Part shown: positions 55,461 to 62,752 of the stretch, piece by piece
Layout of the letters: the number at the start of each line of letters is the position of its first letter
Numbering within the stretch: the stretch's first letter is position 1
DNA from: Saprospiraceae bacterium
GTDB lineage: Bacteria; Bacteroidota; Bacteroidia; Chitinophagales; Saprospiraceae
DNA length: 64,000 bases
NCBI GenBank assembly: GCA_020627535.1
Contig: JAHDGU010000001.1
Coordinates: 352,670 to 416,669, forward strand
Reading direction: 5' to 3'
Translations under genes and position numbers: made by a program
The notes under the pieces: generated by a model
Database searches by the model: none
The model's input: the letters and a program-made list of their open reading frames with translations, nothing else
Told to the model about the DNA's origin: nothing

Positions 55461-56357
55461 ATGAAAGTAGCAGTTATCGGCGGAGGCACCATGGGCAATG
55501 GTATTGCACACGTATGTGCACAAAATGGTCATGATGTGAATCTTATTGACCTCAATCCAGATGTCCTTGTCTCCGCGAGGGATACCATTACTAAAAATCT
55601 TGATCGCATGGTCAAGAAGGATATTATTACAGAGGATCAAAAGGCAGAGACCCTCTCACGGATCAATGGTGGTGTGGATATGCCAACGCTTGTAAGCGAT
55701 AGAGATATCGTCATTGAAGCTGTTGTAGAAAATGAACAAGTCAAGCAGACCATCTTCAAGGAGCTTGACCAACACTGCCCGCCACATTGTATCCTTGCCA
55801 GCAATACGTCTTCCATCAGTATTACGCGCATTGCGAGAGCGACATCACGACCAGATAAGGTCATTGGTATGCACTTTATGAATCCTGTGCCAGTGATGAA
55901 ACTCGTAGAGGTGATCAAAGGATACTCGACAAGTGATGAGACCCTCGAGACGGTCATGGAGATGTCTAGAGGACTTGGAAAAATACCTCTGTCGAGCAAT
56001 GACTATCCAGGTTTTGTGGCAAATCGAATCTTGATGCCAATGATCAATGAAGCTATCACCGCCCTGTGGCAAGGTGTGGCAGGTGTAGAAGAGATCGATG
56101 GCATAATGAGATTGGGGATGGCTCATCCTATGGGGCCACTTTTCCTTGCTGATTTTATAGGTCTAGATGTGTGTCTGCATATCATGTATGTACTGCAGTC
56201 AGGACTAGGCAGTGACAAATATGCACCGTGTCCTCTCTTGGTCAACATGGTCTCCGCAGGGAAACTTGGTAGGAAGACTGGAGAAGGCTTCTATATCTAT
56301 GGGCCAGGATCCAAAGACGTCAAAGTGAGTCCTGCCTTCCAGCAGTCGGTCGTTTAG
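55461..56357 (+). CDS. 3-hydroxybutyryl-CoA dehydrogenase
   Basis: A 298-residue NAD-dependent enzyme of short-chain fatty acid and butanoate metabolism. It carries the Rossmann motif VIGGGTMGNGIAHVCAQNG, the catalytic histidine in GMHFMNPVPVM, SSISITRIA and the C-terminal domain with YPGFVANRILMPMINEA and AHPMGPLFLADFIGLD. The length is usual for HbdH-type enzymes. It diverges from the BadF-type kinase gene over 74 bases. Confidence 0.93.
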   Translation: MKVAVIGGGTMGNGIAHVCAQNGHDVNLIDLNPDVLVSARDTITKNLDRMVKKDIITEDQKAETLSRINGGVDMPTLVSDRDIVIEAVVENEQVKQTIFKELDQHCPPHCILASNTSSISITRIARATSRPDKVIGMHFMNPVPVMKLVEVIKGYSTSDETLETVMEMSRGLGKIPLSSNDYPGFVANRILMPMINEAITALWQGVAGVEEIDGIMRLGMAHPMGPLFLADFIGLDVCLHIMYVLQSGLGSDKYAPCPLLVNMVSAGKLGRKTGEGFYIYGPGSKDVKVSPAFQQSVV

Positions 56358-56359
56358 TA

Positions 56360-56390
56360 TATTTTACATATTGTAAAATAAAGTTTACAT
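56360..56390. promoter_or_regulatory. Palindromic operator TATTTTACA-TAT-TGTAAAATA with extra half-site
   Basis: A perfect nine-base inverted repeat (56360-56368 and 56372-56380) around a three-base spacer, plus a further TTTACAT half-site at 56384-56390, 21 bases (two turns) from the first. It lies 44 bases upstream of the membrane-protein/XRE gene pair and is a good candidate for autoregulation by the XRE protein. Confidence 0.6.
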
Positions 56391-56423
56391 TTGGTCAGTT
56401 ATACTTTCCAAACTGTATGCTTT

Positions 56424-56864
56424 ATGAGAAATTTTCTTTTTCCACATTCTCTTCGTAGACCCGGATTGATAATCACGATCCTAGGACTCATTCTGGGTGT
56501 CGCAACTGTGCACTTTGATTTTGAGTTTGCATGGCTAGGGCTCGATCATGCTCATGACATATTTACGAGCAATCAAAATCTGACCGATGAGGTAGCTGCG
56601 CTTCTCTTCATCATTGGAATGTGCTTGGTTGGCTTCTCAAGAGAGAAAATCGAAGATGAGTACAGCCGGTCGATCAGGCTAGAGTCGCTCAAGTTTGCTC
56701 TGCTCACCCACTATCTAGTGCTTTCACTTTGCATCTTATTTGTCTATGATGACGGCTTCTGGTATGTGATGATCTACTCGATGTTTTTACCCCTGATACT
56801 CTACGTAGCAAGATACTTCATTGTGAAATGGCAGATGACACAAAGACTGAGTCATGAAGAATAA
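56424..56864 (+). CDS. Four-helix membrane protein paired with XRE regulator
   Basis: A 146-residue protein from the ATG at 56424 with about four hydrophobic segments (PGLIITILGLILGVATVHF, AALLFIIGMCLVGF, LLTHYLVLSLCILFV, MIYSMFLPLILYVARYF). An acidic/charged stretch REKIEDEYSRSIRLESLKF lies between segments two and three. This topology next to a small helix-turn-helix gene is common in Bacteroidota, but its function is unknown; a sensor or anti-activator role is inference. It overlaps the regulator gene by 11 bases. Confidence 0.72.
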   Translation: MRNFLFPHSLRRPGLIITILGLILGVATVHFDFEFAWLGLDHAHDIFTSNQNLTDEVAALLFIIGMCLVGFSREKIEDEYSRSIRLESLKFALLTHYLVLSLCILFVYDDGFWYVMIYSMFLPLILYVARYFIVKWQMTQRLSHEE

Positions 56865-57054
56865 GATCAGGGTACATCGTGCTATGAAGGAGATCTCTCA
56901 GACGGTCCTTGCCGATCAGCTAGGCGTCAGTCGCCAGACGATATACAGCATTGAAAAAGGCAAGTTTGTGCCTAGTACGATGTTGGCGCTTAAGATGGCT
57001 AGCTACTTTGAAGTTGCCGTAGAAGATCTCTTCCAACTGGAAGAAGAGGACTGA
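56854..57054 (+). CDS. XRE-family (Cro/CI-like) transcriptional regulator
   Basis: A 66-residue DNA-binding protein: a single HTH domain with MKEISQTVLADQLGVSRQTIYSIEKGKF as helices 1-3 (recognition helix at SRQTIYSIE) and a short acidic tail EDLFQLEEED. It overlaps the membrane-protein gene and so is co-expressed with it. The palindrome at 56360-56380 in the shared promoter region is the likely operator. Its stop lies one base from the convergent M48 protease stop. Confidence 0.9.
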   Translation: MKNKIRVHRAMKEISQTVLADQLGVSRQTIYSIEKGKFVPSTMLALKMASYFEVAVEDLFQLEEED

Positions 57055-57055
57055 G

Positions 57056-58522
57056 CTACTTTGTAATCACTTTGTAGAGCATTCCTGAGCTTAGCTGGTC
57101 ACTGAGTTGCATACCGTTGAGGATGGCAAGCTCTTCATGTCTATCTGCAGGTACATTGTTGCTGGTAAGACCTTGCTTGAGGGTCATGTTGGAAGATGCA
57201 GTGGCGATCTTGATGCGCTCTGGCTTTACATTGATCTTTGCAGGATCAGTTAATCTTCTGAAGCTATTAGCTGTACTCTCAAGCAGTAGCTTGTACTGCG
57301 CATATTGTTCTTGCATGGTGAGACCCATGAAGTTGTAAATCAGACCATCAAAAGTGATATAGGTGTTTTGGATCTTGAGTGTGCGACTCTGTCCAGTCGA
57401 CTGGTCTTGCTGAACAAGATCAGATTCTACTACCAGCGCAGGGTTTCCATTGATCGTGGTATTTCTACTCGAGGTGGTGGTGGTCTGATGCTGCTGCTGA
57501 AATGCCGCTGCCGCAGCTTCCATGGACTCTGCCTGCGCGATGGTAAAATTGATCAGTGCATCTCCGCTTTCTGGTGCCATCTGTACCACTTGAGGACTAT
57601 TGAGCAATCTCCAATTGGTCGGTTTTTCAAAGGAAAACTTGAGCTCCGGATGGTGAAAGGTGTTGTTTTCTACATATCCTTGCTTCGGATCTTCGCCATA
57701 GATAAGACCATCGATCATTCTGAGATAGCTATTTCTATTGACCTTGTAGTCAGATTTACCATCCTTTGCCTGATAGGCATCAGCATGCATGTGCACATTG
57801 TTGTACCGATTGATCGGGTCTGGATGTGTACTTGCAAACTCGGGAATCCGATTCTCGCTACCACCACTAAGACGGTTGAGTGTCTGGAAGAAATCAGCCA
57901 TATAGTGCGCATCATATCCCACTTCAGTTGAATAAGCGACACCCAATGTGTCTGACTGCGTTTCATGATTTCTGCTAAATTTCAGGAAGAGAAGTCCCAT
58001 ACTCTGCTGTGCAACATCAGCAAACTCTCTGAACTCGGGGCTCACAATCATACCTCCCACAAAGAGAATCTGACCCAATGTCTGCTTGGTCATTTGCTGA
58101 GCACTGTGACGAGCAGTGACATGTCCGATCTCATGTCCAAGAACACCAGCAAACTCCGCTTCATTATTGAAGTGTGCCATGATGCCACGGGTAAAATAGA
58201 CATAGCCACCTGGAACAGCAAATGCGTTGACCACTGGACTGTCAAGGACTTTGAATGAGTAGTTGAGATGAGGTCTATGGCTGATCTTCGCCATTTCTTG
58301 ACCCCGTTGCTCTATGAATGCTTGCATCGCATCATCTTGATATAGACCAAACTGTGCTACAATAGCAGGATCAGCTTCTGCTCCCATCGCAATCTCCCGA
58401 TCTTCGCCCATAATGCTGATCTCTTTTTTACCAGTGACTGGATTGACAGCACAGGCATAGATCACACTGAAGAATACTGTAAGAAGACCGAGTCTGATGA
58501 TAGATGGATAGGAAGACTTCAT
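57056..58522 (-). CDS. M48-family zinc metalloprotease lipoprotein (BepA-like)
   Basis: The protein has 488 residues from the ATG at 58522, with a lipoprotein signal (VFFSVIYACAVNPVTG). The catalytic HEIGHVTARH (HExxH) is in the peptidase M48 domain; the third zinc ligand glutamate is likely in the ETQSDTLGVAYS segment. BepA/LoiP-type enzymes act in outer-membrane quality control. The C-terminal 200 residues hold a beta-rich domain (HPELKFSFEKPTNWRLL...) of unknown role. A longer upstream frame to 58615 runs into the divergent acyltransferase gene and is disfavoured. Confidence 0.9.
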   Translation of the reverse strand: MKSSYPSIIRLGLLTVFFSVIYACAVNPVTGKKEISIMGEDREIAMGAEADPAIVAQFGLYQDDAMQAFIEQRGQEMAKISHRPHLNYSFKVLDSPVVNAFAVPGGYVYFTRGIMAHFNNEAEFAGVLGHEIGHVTARHSAQQMTKQTLGQILFVGGMIVSPEFREFADVAQQSMGLLFLKFSRNHETQSDTLGVAYSTEVGYDAHYMADFFQTLNRLSGGSENRIPEFASTHPDPINRYNNVHMHADAYQAKDGKSDYKVNRNSYLRMIDGLIYGEDPKQGYVENNTFHHPELKFSFEKPTNWRLLNSPQVVQMAPESGDALINFTIAQAESMEAAAAAFQQQHQTTTTSSRNTTINGNPALVVESDLVQQDQSTGQSRTLKIQNTYITFDGLIYNFMGLTMQEQYAQYKLLLESTANSFRRLTDPAKINVKPERIKIATASSNMTLKQGLTSNNVPADRHEELAILNGMQLSDQLSSGMLYKVITK

Positions 58523-58591
58523 GCTGGAATTATATTGATTGGGTAAATTGCGTCGAAGATATGACTGAATGTTCTGTGCAAGGTAACATCT

Positions 58592-59389
58592 GTGAGTGTG
58601 GCAATATTCCGACATTCACCGATAATTAACACTATCAAGATCACTTTCTTTCGCTTCATCCTCGCCTCGATTCGAATTGCACTAGCTGTCATAGGGCTCG
58701 TGCTTGCTTTTTTGACATTGTACATACCAGACCTCCTGGGACGAAAATCAGAGATTAGTGGCTTTCGAGTACGCGGGCGGTATGTGCGATATCTTCGCTG
58801 GATATTTGGTGTGCGCCTCCAGGTCATTGACAAACCAGACGATGTGCAAGGTCTTTTTGTATCCAATCACCGGACGCTAAGCGATCCCTTGATGATCGTA
58901 GATGAGGTCTACGCCTATATCATTGCCAAGCATGAGGTGAGGTCTTATCCGATCCTAGGCAAAGGGGCAAGTCTCTCAGGCTGTGTCTTTGTCAAGCGAA
59001 GTGATGCGGATAATCGCAATGCAGTCAAGGAGACCATAAGAGATATCCTACGAGATGGCAAGAGTGTCTTAATATACCCAGAGGGGACTACAACTCTTAA
59101 GCGATTCTCCGAGCCATTCAAGAGAGGATCCATAGAAGTAGCTGTAGACCTTGGTGTCCCTATTCATGTCATTACTACAGAATACAGAGACCTGAATGAT
59201 TATTGGCGACAAGCTGGTTTGTTTTGGCAGTTTGTCCAGCAGTTTGGGAAATGGCGTTCCCATGTATACGTTAGATATCATCCTTCTTTCGTATCTCGAG
59301 ACCTCAATTCGGCCATGAGGAAGATCAGGATCCTGATTGATGGAGACATAGCCACTTATCATGGCTATGATGATTTTGGGCCCAGATAG
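58592..59389 (+). CDS. 1-acyl-glycerol-3-phosphate acyltransferase family protein (PlsC-like)
   Basis: A 265-residue membrane-bound enzyme of phospholipid synthesis. An N-terminal hydrophobic segment (ILASIRIALAVIGLVLAFLT) anchors it, followed by NHRTLSDP (the HX4D catalytic motif), FVKRSDADNRNAV and YPEGTTTLKRFSEP (EGT motif). Start codon is GTG at 58592 or at 58598. It diverges from the M48 gene over 69 bases. No neighbouring lipid gene confirms the substrate (lysophosphatidate versus another lyso-lipid). Confidence 0.9.
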   Translation: MSVAIFRHSPIINTIKITFFRFILASIRIALAVIGLVLAFLTLYIPDLLGRKSEISGFRVRGRYVRYLRWIFGVRLQVIDKPDDVQGLFVSNHRTLSDPLMIVDEVYAYIIAKHEVRSYPILGKGASLSGCVFVKRSDADNRNAVKETIRDILRDGKSVLIYPEGTTTLKRFSEPFKRGSIEVAVDLGVPIHVITTEYRDLNDYWRQAGLFWQFVQQFGKWRSHVYVRYHPSFVSRDLNSAMRKIRILIDGDIATYHGYDDFGPR

Positions 59390-59486
59390 TAGTCTTGGCC
59401 ACGGCATTTGGACGAAAGTCCATCAGCTCTCCTGCATCAATGCCGATATCTCAGCGTTACAATCATAGTCAAAGTACTTTTACATC

Positions 59487-60581
59487 ATGAGCAAGAGAGG
59501 TAAGGTGCTGGTCGCAATGTCTGGTGGTATAGATAGTACCGTCACTGCCATGCTTCTTCACGAGCAGGGCTATGATATTGTGGGTATCACTATGAAGACA
59601 TGGGACTATGCTACGAGCGGTGGTAGTAAGAAAGAGACAGGCTGCTGCTCACTTGATAGTATCAATGATGCACGCGAGGTGGCAGTGGATATGGGCTTTC
59701 ATCATTTTATCATTGATATCAGAGACGAGTTTGGTGACTACGTCATTGACAACTTTGTCGAAGAATACATGGCAGGACGCACGCCCAATCCATGTGTCCT
59801 ATGCAATACACATATTAAGTGGGAAGCTCTGCTTCGCCGTGCTGATCAGCTGGGGTGTGATCACATCGCCACCGGTCACTATGCCAAGATTAATCAAGCA
59901 GATGGTCGCTACTATGTCTCCAAGGCCAAGGATGATCGCAAGGATCAAAGCTATGTCCTCTGGGGACTGAGTCAAGAATGCATGGAGCGTACGCTCTTTC
60001 CCCTTGGTCCATATATCAAAACAGAGGTGCGACAGATCGCGGCGGATGCTGGATATGACCAGCTCTCCAAAAAAGCTGAGAGCTACGAAATCTGCTTCGT
60101 CCCAGACAATGATTATCGGGGATTCCTGAATCGCAGAGATCCAAGTTTGGAAGAGCGTGTAGCTGGTGGTCAATTTCTTGATGTGCAAGAGCAGGTAATA
60201 GGTACTCATCGGGGGTATCCCTATTACACGATTGGACAGCGAAAAGGACTCGGTATGGCATTTGGCGAACCGATGTATGTCACTGAGATAAGGCCTCAGA
60301 CCAATCAAGTAGTACTCGGTAGGGTAGAAGATCTTATGCGCAATGGTATGCGGGTCTACAAGACTAATAGCATGAAGTATGAGGACTTCCCATATAGAGA
60401 AGATGTCCTCACTCAGATCAGGTACAATGACCCTGGAGCACTTGCCACCATCATTCCTGAGGGGGAAGAAATAAGGGTCGAGTTTCAATCTCATGTGCGC
60501 GGGGTGGCGCCAGGACAGAGCGCAGTCTTCTACGATGGGGATGATGTGCTTGGAGGTGGTATCATCAAGAGTAGTCTATGA
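59487..60581 (+). CDS. mnmA: tRNA-specific 2-thiouridylase MnmA
   Basis: The 364-residue enzyme thiolates U34 of Lys, Glu and Gln tRNAs. It has the PP-loop LVAMSGGIDSTVTAMLL, the catalytic cysteine in TPNPCVLCNTHIKW, ATGHYAK, SYEICFVPD with the second active cysteine, and YYTIGQRKGLG. It is the first gene of a tightly packed unit: its stop overlaps the next start by four bases (ATGA). Confidence 0.96.
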   Translation: MSKRGKVLVAMSGGIDSTVTAMLLHEQGYDIVGITMKTWDYATSGGSKKETGCCSLDSINDAREVAVDMGFHHFIIDIRDEFGDYVIDNFVEEYMAGRTPNPCVLCNTHIKWEALLRRADQLGCDHIATGHYAKINQADGRYYVSKAKDDRKDQSYVLWGLSQECMERTLFPLGPYIKTEVRQIAADAGYDQLSKKAESYEICFVPDNDYRGFLNRRDPSLEERVAGGQFLDVQEQVIGTHRGYPYYTIGQRKGLGMAFGEPMYVTEIRPQTNQVVLGRVEDLMRNGMRVYKTNSMKYEDFPYREDVLTQIRYNDPGALATIIPEGEEIRVEFQSHVRGVAPGQSAVFYDGDDVLGGGIIKSSL

Positions 60582-61336
60582 AGATCCGACCAGCCTTAGT
60601 CGTTTTGCAGACCAGTGCGATACTACTATTGGCATGCGCTGATCCCATCGAGTTCTTTGATCCTGAAGAATACTTCCCATTGGAAGTCGGAATGACATGG
60701 ATCTATGAAGTCGATAGTGTCATCTACGACCTGACCGATACTGGCCTCACACGAGATAGCTCTACCATACAGCAGCGATGGCATGTGGTCTCAAGTCGAG
60801 AGTTTGAGGGAGCAATGATCTTCAATATAATTCTGAGCAATCGATCATCTGCTAGCGATGACTGGAATGATACAGGAGTTGTGGTCTTAGAACGTGGGAC
60901 TGATGTGATACGTAATGATGGTAATCTGAGTTTCGTGCTTTGGGATGGTCCACTTCAGCTTGGTAGTTCATGGAACGGCAATAGACGATTTGCAGATGAT
61001 ATAGAGCTCACGATCGCTGGAGAAGTCATTAAACCATACCAAGACTGGTCATACACTTGTACCGCAGACAGAGCCATCGCGCCGATTAATTACGATGTGG
61101 GTGAACAGGTCATAGAGATTATTCAGACTGACGCAGACTTTGTCATTGAGAGAAGATATTCGCGAGAGTTGTATGCCCGTGATTTGGGTCTTGTCTATCG
61201 AGAACAACAGATCCTAGATACGCAGTGCAGAGCACTTGGCAGCGGTGATATCACGCTCTGTGATGGTATCGAATGGCCCGACAAAGCCGAGAAAGGTTGG
61301 TATACTCGATATTCACTAATCTCTTTTGAACGATGA
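60578..61336 (+). CDS. Predicted lipoprotein between mnmA and rimM, unknown function
   Basis: A 252-residue protein with a lipoprotein signal (LQTSAILLLACADP). The mature part is acidic and beta-rich: EYFPLEVGMTWIYEVDSV is a typical start for a group of uncharacterised Bacteroidota lipoproteins. Six further residues of conserved type (YRDLGL..., ARDLGLVYREQQ) indicate a seven-bladed or lipocalin-like beta fold, but this is guesswork. ATGA overlaps on both sides tie its expression to tRNA thiolation and RimM genes, without an obvious functional link. Confidence 0.7.
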   Translation: MKIRPALVVLQTSAILLLACADPIEFFDPEEYFPLEVGMTWIYEVDSVIYDLTDTGLTRDSSTIQQRWHVVSSREFEGAMIFNIILSNRSSASDDWNDTGVVVLERGTDVIRNDGNLSFVLWDGPLQLGSSWNGNRRFADDIELTIAGEVIKPYQDWSYTCTADRAIAPINYDVGEQVIEIIQTDADFVIERRYSRELYARDLGLVYREQQILDTQCRALGSGDITLCDGIEWPDKAEKGWYTRYSLISFER

Positions 61337-61851
61337 AGTCTGTAGATCTTGCTGAGCTCGTTGCAGTCGGCAAAAGTATGGGCACCCACGGGTATCGCGG
61401 TGCACTGAAGTTATTCGTTGAGGCGCGATATCTTGAGTCGCTTTTTACTGCTCGAGCAGTATTTTTTGATCTAGATGGTGTGATGGTTCCTTTGCTAGTA
61501 GTGGAGATAGAGAGACGTGGTGATCAGGCTGTAGTGAGCTTTCGCTCAAAAGACTCGGAGCAGAAAATCAAGACTTATGTGAATCGAGAGATCTTGCTTC
61601 ATCAGGATGATCTTGTTCACTTCTCTGATGAGACGAGGCATCCATGGTATGGCTTTGTCCTGAAAGACCAGTCTGGCAACCAGATAGCTAGACTTATTGA
61701 TCTTGTCGAAGATGAGTATCAGCAAATTGCCACTCTTGAACTTGGAGAGGAGCACAGGCGGATTCCATTACCTGATGAGTGGATCACGGCCATAGATGAG
61801 GATCTCCAGGTGCTGCACGTAGATTTGCCAGCAGGGCTGCTAGACATCTAG
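61333..61851 (+). CDS. rimM: 16S rRNA processing protein RimM
   Basis: A 172-residue ribosome-maturation factor that binds ribosomal protein S19 during 30S assembly. The N-terminal barrel has LVAVGKSMGTHGYRGALKLF; the PRC-like C-terminal barrel has HPWYGFVLKDQSGNQIARLID and RRIPLPDEWI. Its start overlaps the lipoprotein gene by four bases (ATGA), and its stop shares CTAG with the convergent PepSY gene. A TTTTGAGCGAAAGC motif variant is at 61536. The usual rpsP or trmD neighbours are absent. Confidence 0.9.
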   Translation: MKSVDLAELVAVGKSMGTHGYRGALKLFVEARYLESLFTARAVFFDLDGVMVPLLVVEIERRGDQAVVSFRSKDSEQKIKTYVNREILLHQDDLVHFSDETRHPWYGFVLKDQSGNQIARLIDLVEDEYQQIATLELGEEHRRIPLPDEWITAIDEDLQVLHVDLPAGLLDI

Positions 61852-62405
61852 CGTCTGCGACGCATGCGCTTAGGACCATACCAAAGCCAAAATCCACTGA
61901 GGGTGAATCCAAGCAGAGCTAGAGAAAGAATTGATGTGTAGAATAACTTGATCAGCCGACCAGAGCCAAGTTTGTCATCAAGGAAAGAACCATCATGAAG
62001 GTTCTCGATGAGATCTGCTCTTCGATATTCATCTACCAAGACATTACCCGTCGTGCCATCAAGTTGGAGACCGTGATAGTGTCGTTCAAAACTAATCTTT
62101 ACGATCCCCTTACTGGGTCGGACATCAATTCTGTCGATGACAGCGGATAATTCTGGGTGTTCTCTTGCCATGTAGTCTTCTGCAGTAGCAGTGAGCGAAG
62201 CAAGGCTTTTCCACTCACTGAGCTCAAAGCTCGACCCTGCGGCAGTCCTTGACTGCATCCAGCCGACATCTTTTTTCCAGCCCAATAGTGCACCCGTCAC
62301 GGCGACGATCATAAAAAATACAAAGAGACTGATGCCCAGCAATCTGTGTATCGATCGGGTCACTCTCAGGATTCGTGCTTGTCTCTGTCTTCGGCTGTAG
62401 GTCAT
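61848..62405 (-). CDS. PepSY-associated membrane protein
   Basis: A 185-residue protein with two transmembrane segments (LLGISLFVFFMIVAVTGALLG at about 22-42 and SILSLALLGFTLSGFWLWYG near the C-terminus) and a periplasmic PepSY-like part between them (residues 60-140, GIVKISFERHYHGLQLDGTTGNV). The PepSY-TM family is seen in iron-uptake and reductase-like membrane proteins; here the fold is truncated to one N-terminal and one C-terminal helix. The substrate is unknown. It is convergent with rimM (shared CTAG). Confidence 0.8.
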   Translation of the reverse strand: MTYSRRQRQARILRVTRSIHRLLGISLFVFFMIVAVTGALLGWKKDVGWMQSRTAAGSSFELSEWKSLASLTATAEDYMAREHPELSAVIDRIDVRPSKGIVKISFERHYHGLQLDGTTGNVLVDEYRRADLIENLHDGSFLDDKLGSGRLIKLFYTSILSLALLGFTLSGFWLWYGPKRMRRRR

Positions 62406-62443
62406 CTTATGAGCGGGGCAAAAGTAGTGTGTCTGGTCCTAGT

Positions 62444-62457
62444 GGCTTCCGCCAAAA
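62444..62457 (-). repeat. Non-coding copy of the dispersed motif (GGCTTCCGCCAAAA)
   Basis: This copy lies in the 91-base gap between the PepSY gene start and the small membrane-protein gene, and so is not forced by a protein sequence. See the entry at 5436 for all positions. Confidence 0.75.
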
Positions 62458-62496
62458 AGAAGCGAACATTGTGGGTACTTTATCTATTTGTAGAAT

Positions 62497-62730
62497 ATGG
62501 ATTCAGAGACCATAGAGAACAACGAGGCAGCTGGCACTAGACCCAAATCAAAGATGAGACTTTGGCTTGAGCGCATGGGAATAGGCGCATTTTTATTCTT
62601 CTTCATCAAGGGCCTTGTGTGGTTGGCCATCATCTTTGGTGGTTTCAAGTTTTTGCAGAAGGACGGTGACGCAGAGTCCAAGACAGCTCCAAAAGAAAAA
62701 ACTGAAATCCAAGAGCCGGTACCTGAATAG
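62497..62730 (+). CDS. Small single-span membrane protein, unknown function
   Basis: A 77-residue protein, with a charged N-terminus (SETIENNEAAGTRPKSKM), one transmembrane segment (AFLFFFIKGLVWLAIIFGGF) and an acidic/basic C-terminal tail (DGDAESKTAPKEKTEIQEP). I do not recognise a named family, but similar short alpha/beta-tail proteins are common in the phylum. It ends 22 bases from the convergent transporter gene. The frame is supported by its hydrophobic pattern only. Confidence 0.6.
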   Translation: MDSETIENNEAAGTRPKSKMRLWLERMGIGAFLFFFIKGLVWLAIIFGGFKFLQKDGDAESKTAPKEKTEIQEPVPE

Positions 62731-62752
62731 TCAAGACAGAGTGGTCAGTCGT

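Noticed and set aside
59799-60494. A 231-codon minus-strand open frame opposite mnmA.
   Set aside because: Antisense to conserved MnmA motifs; composition and lack of family features mark it as a shadow.
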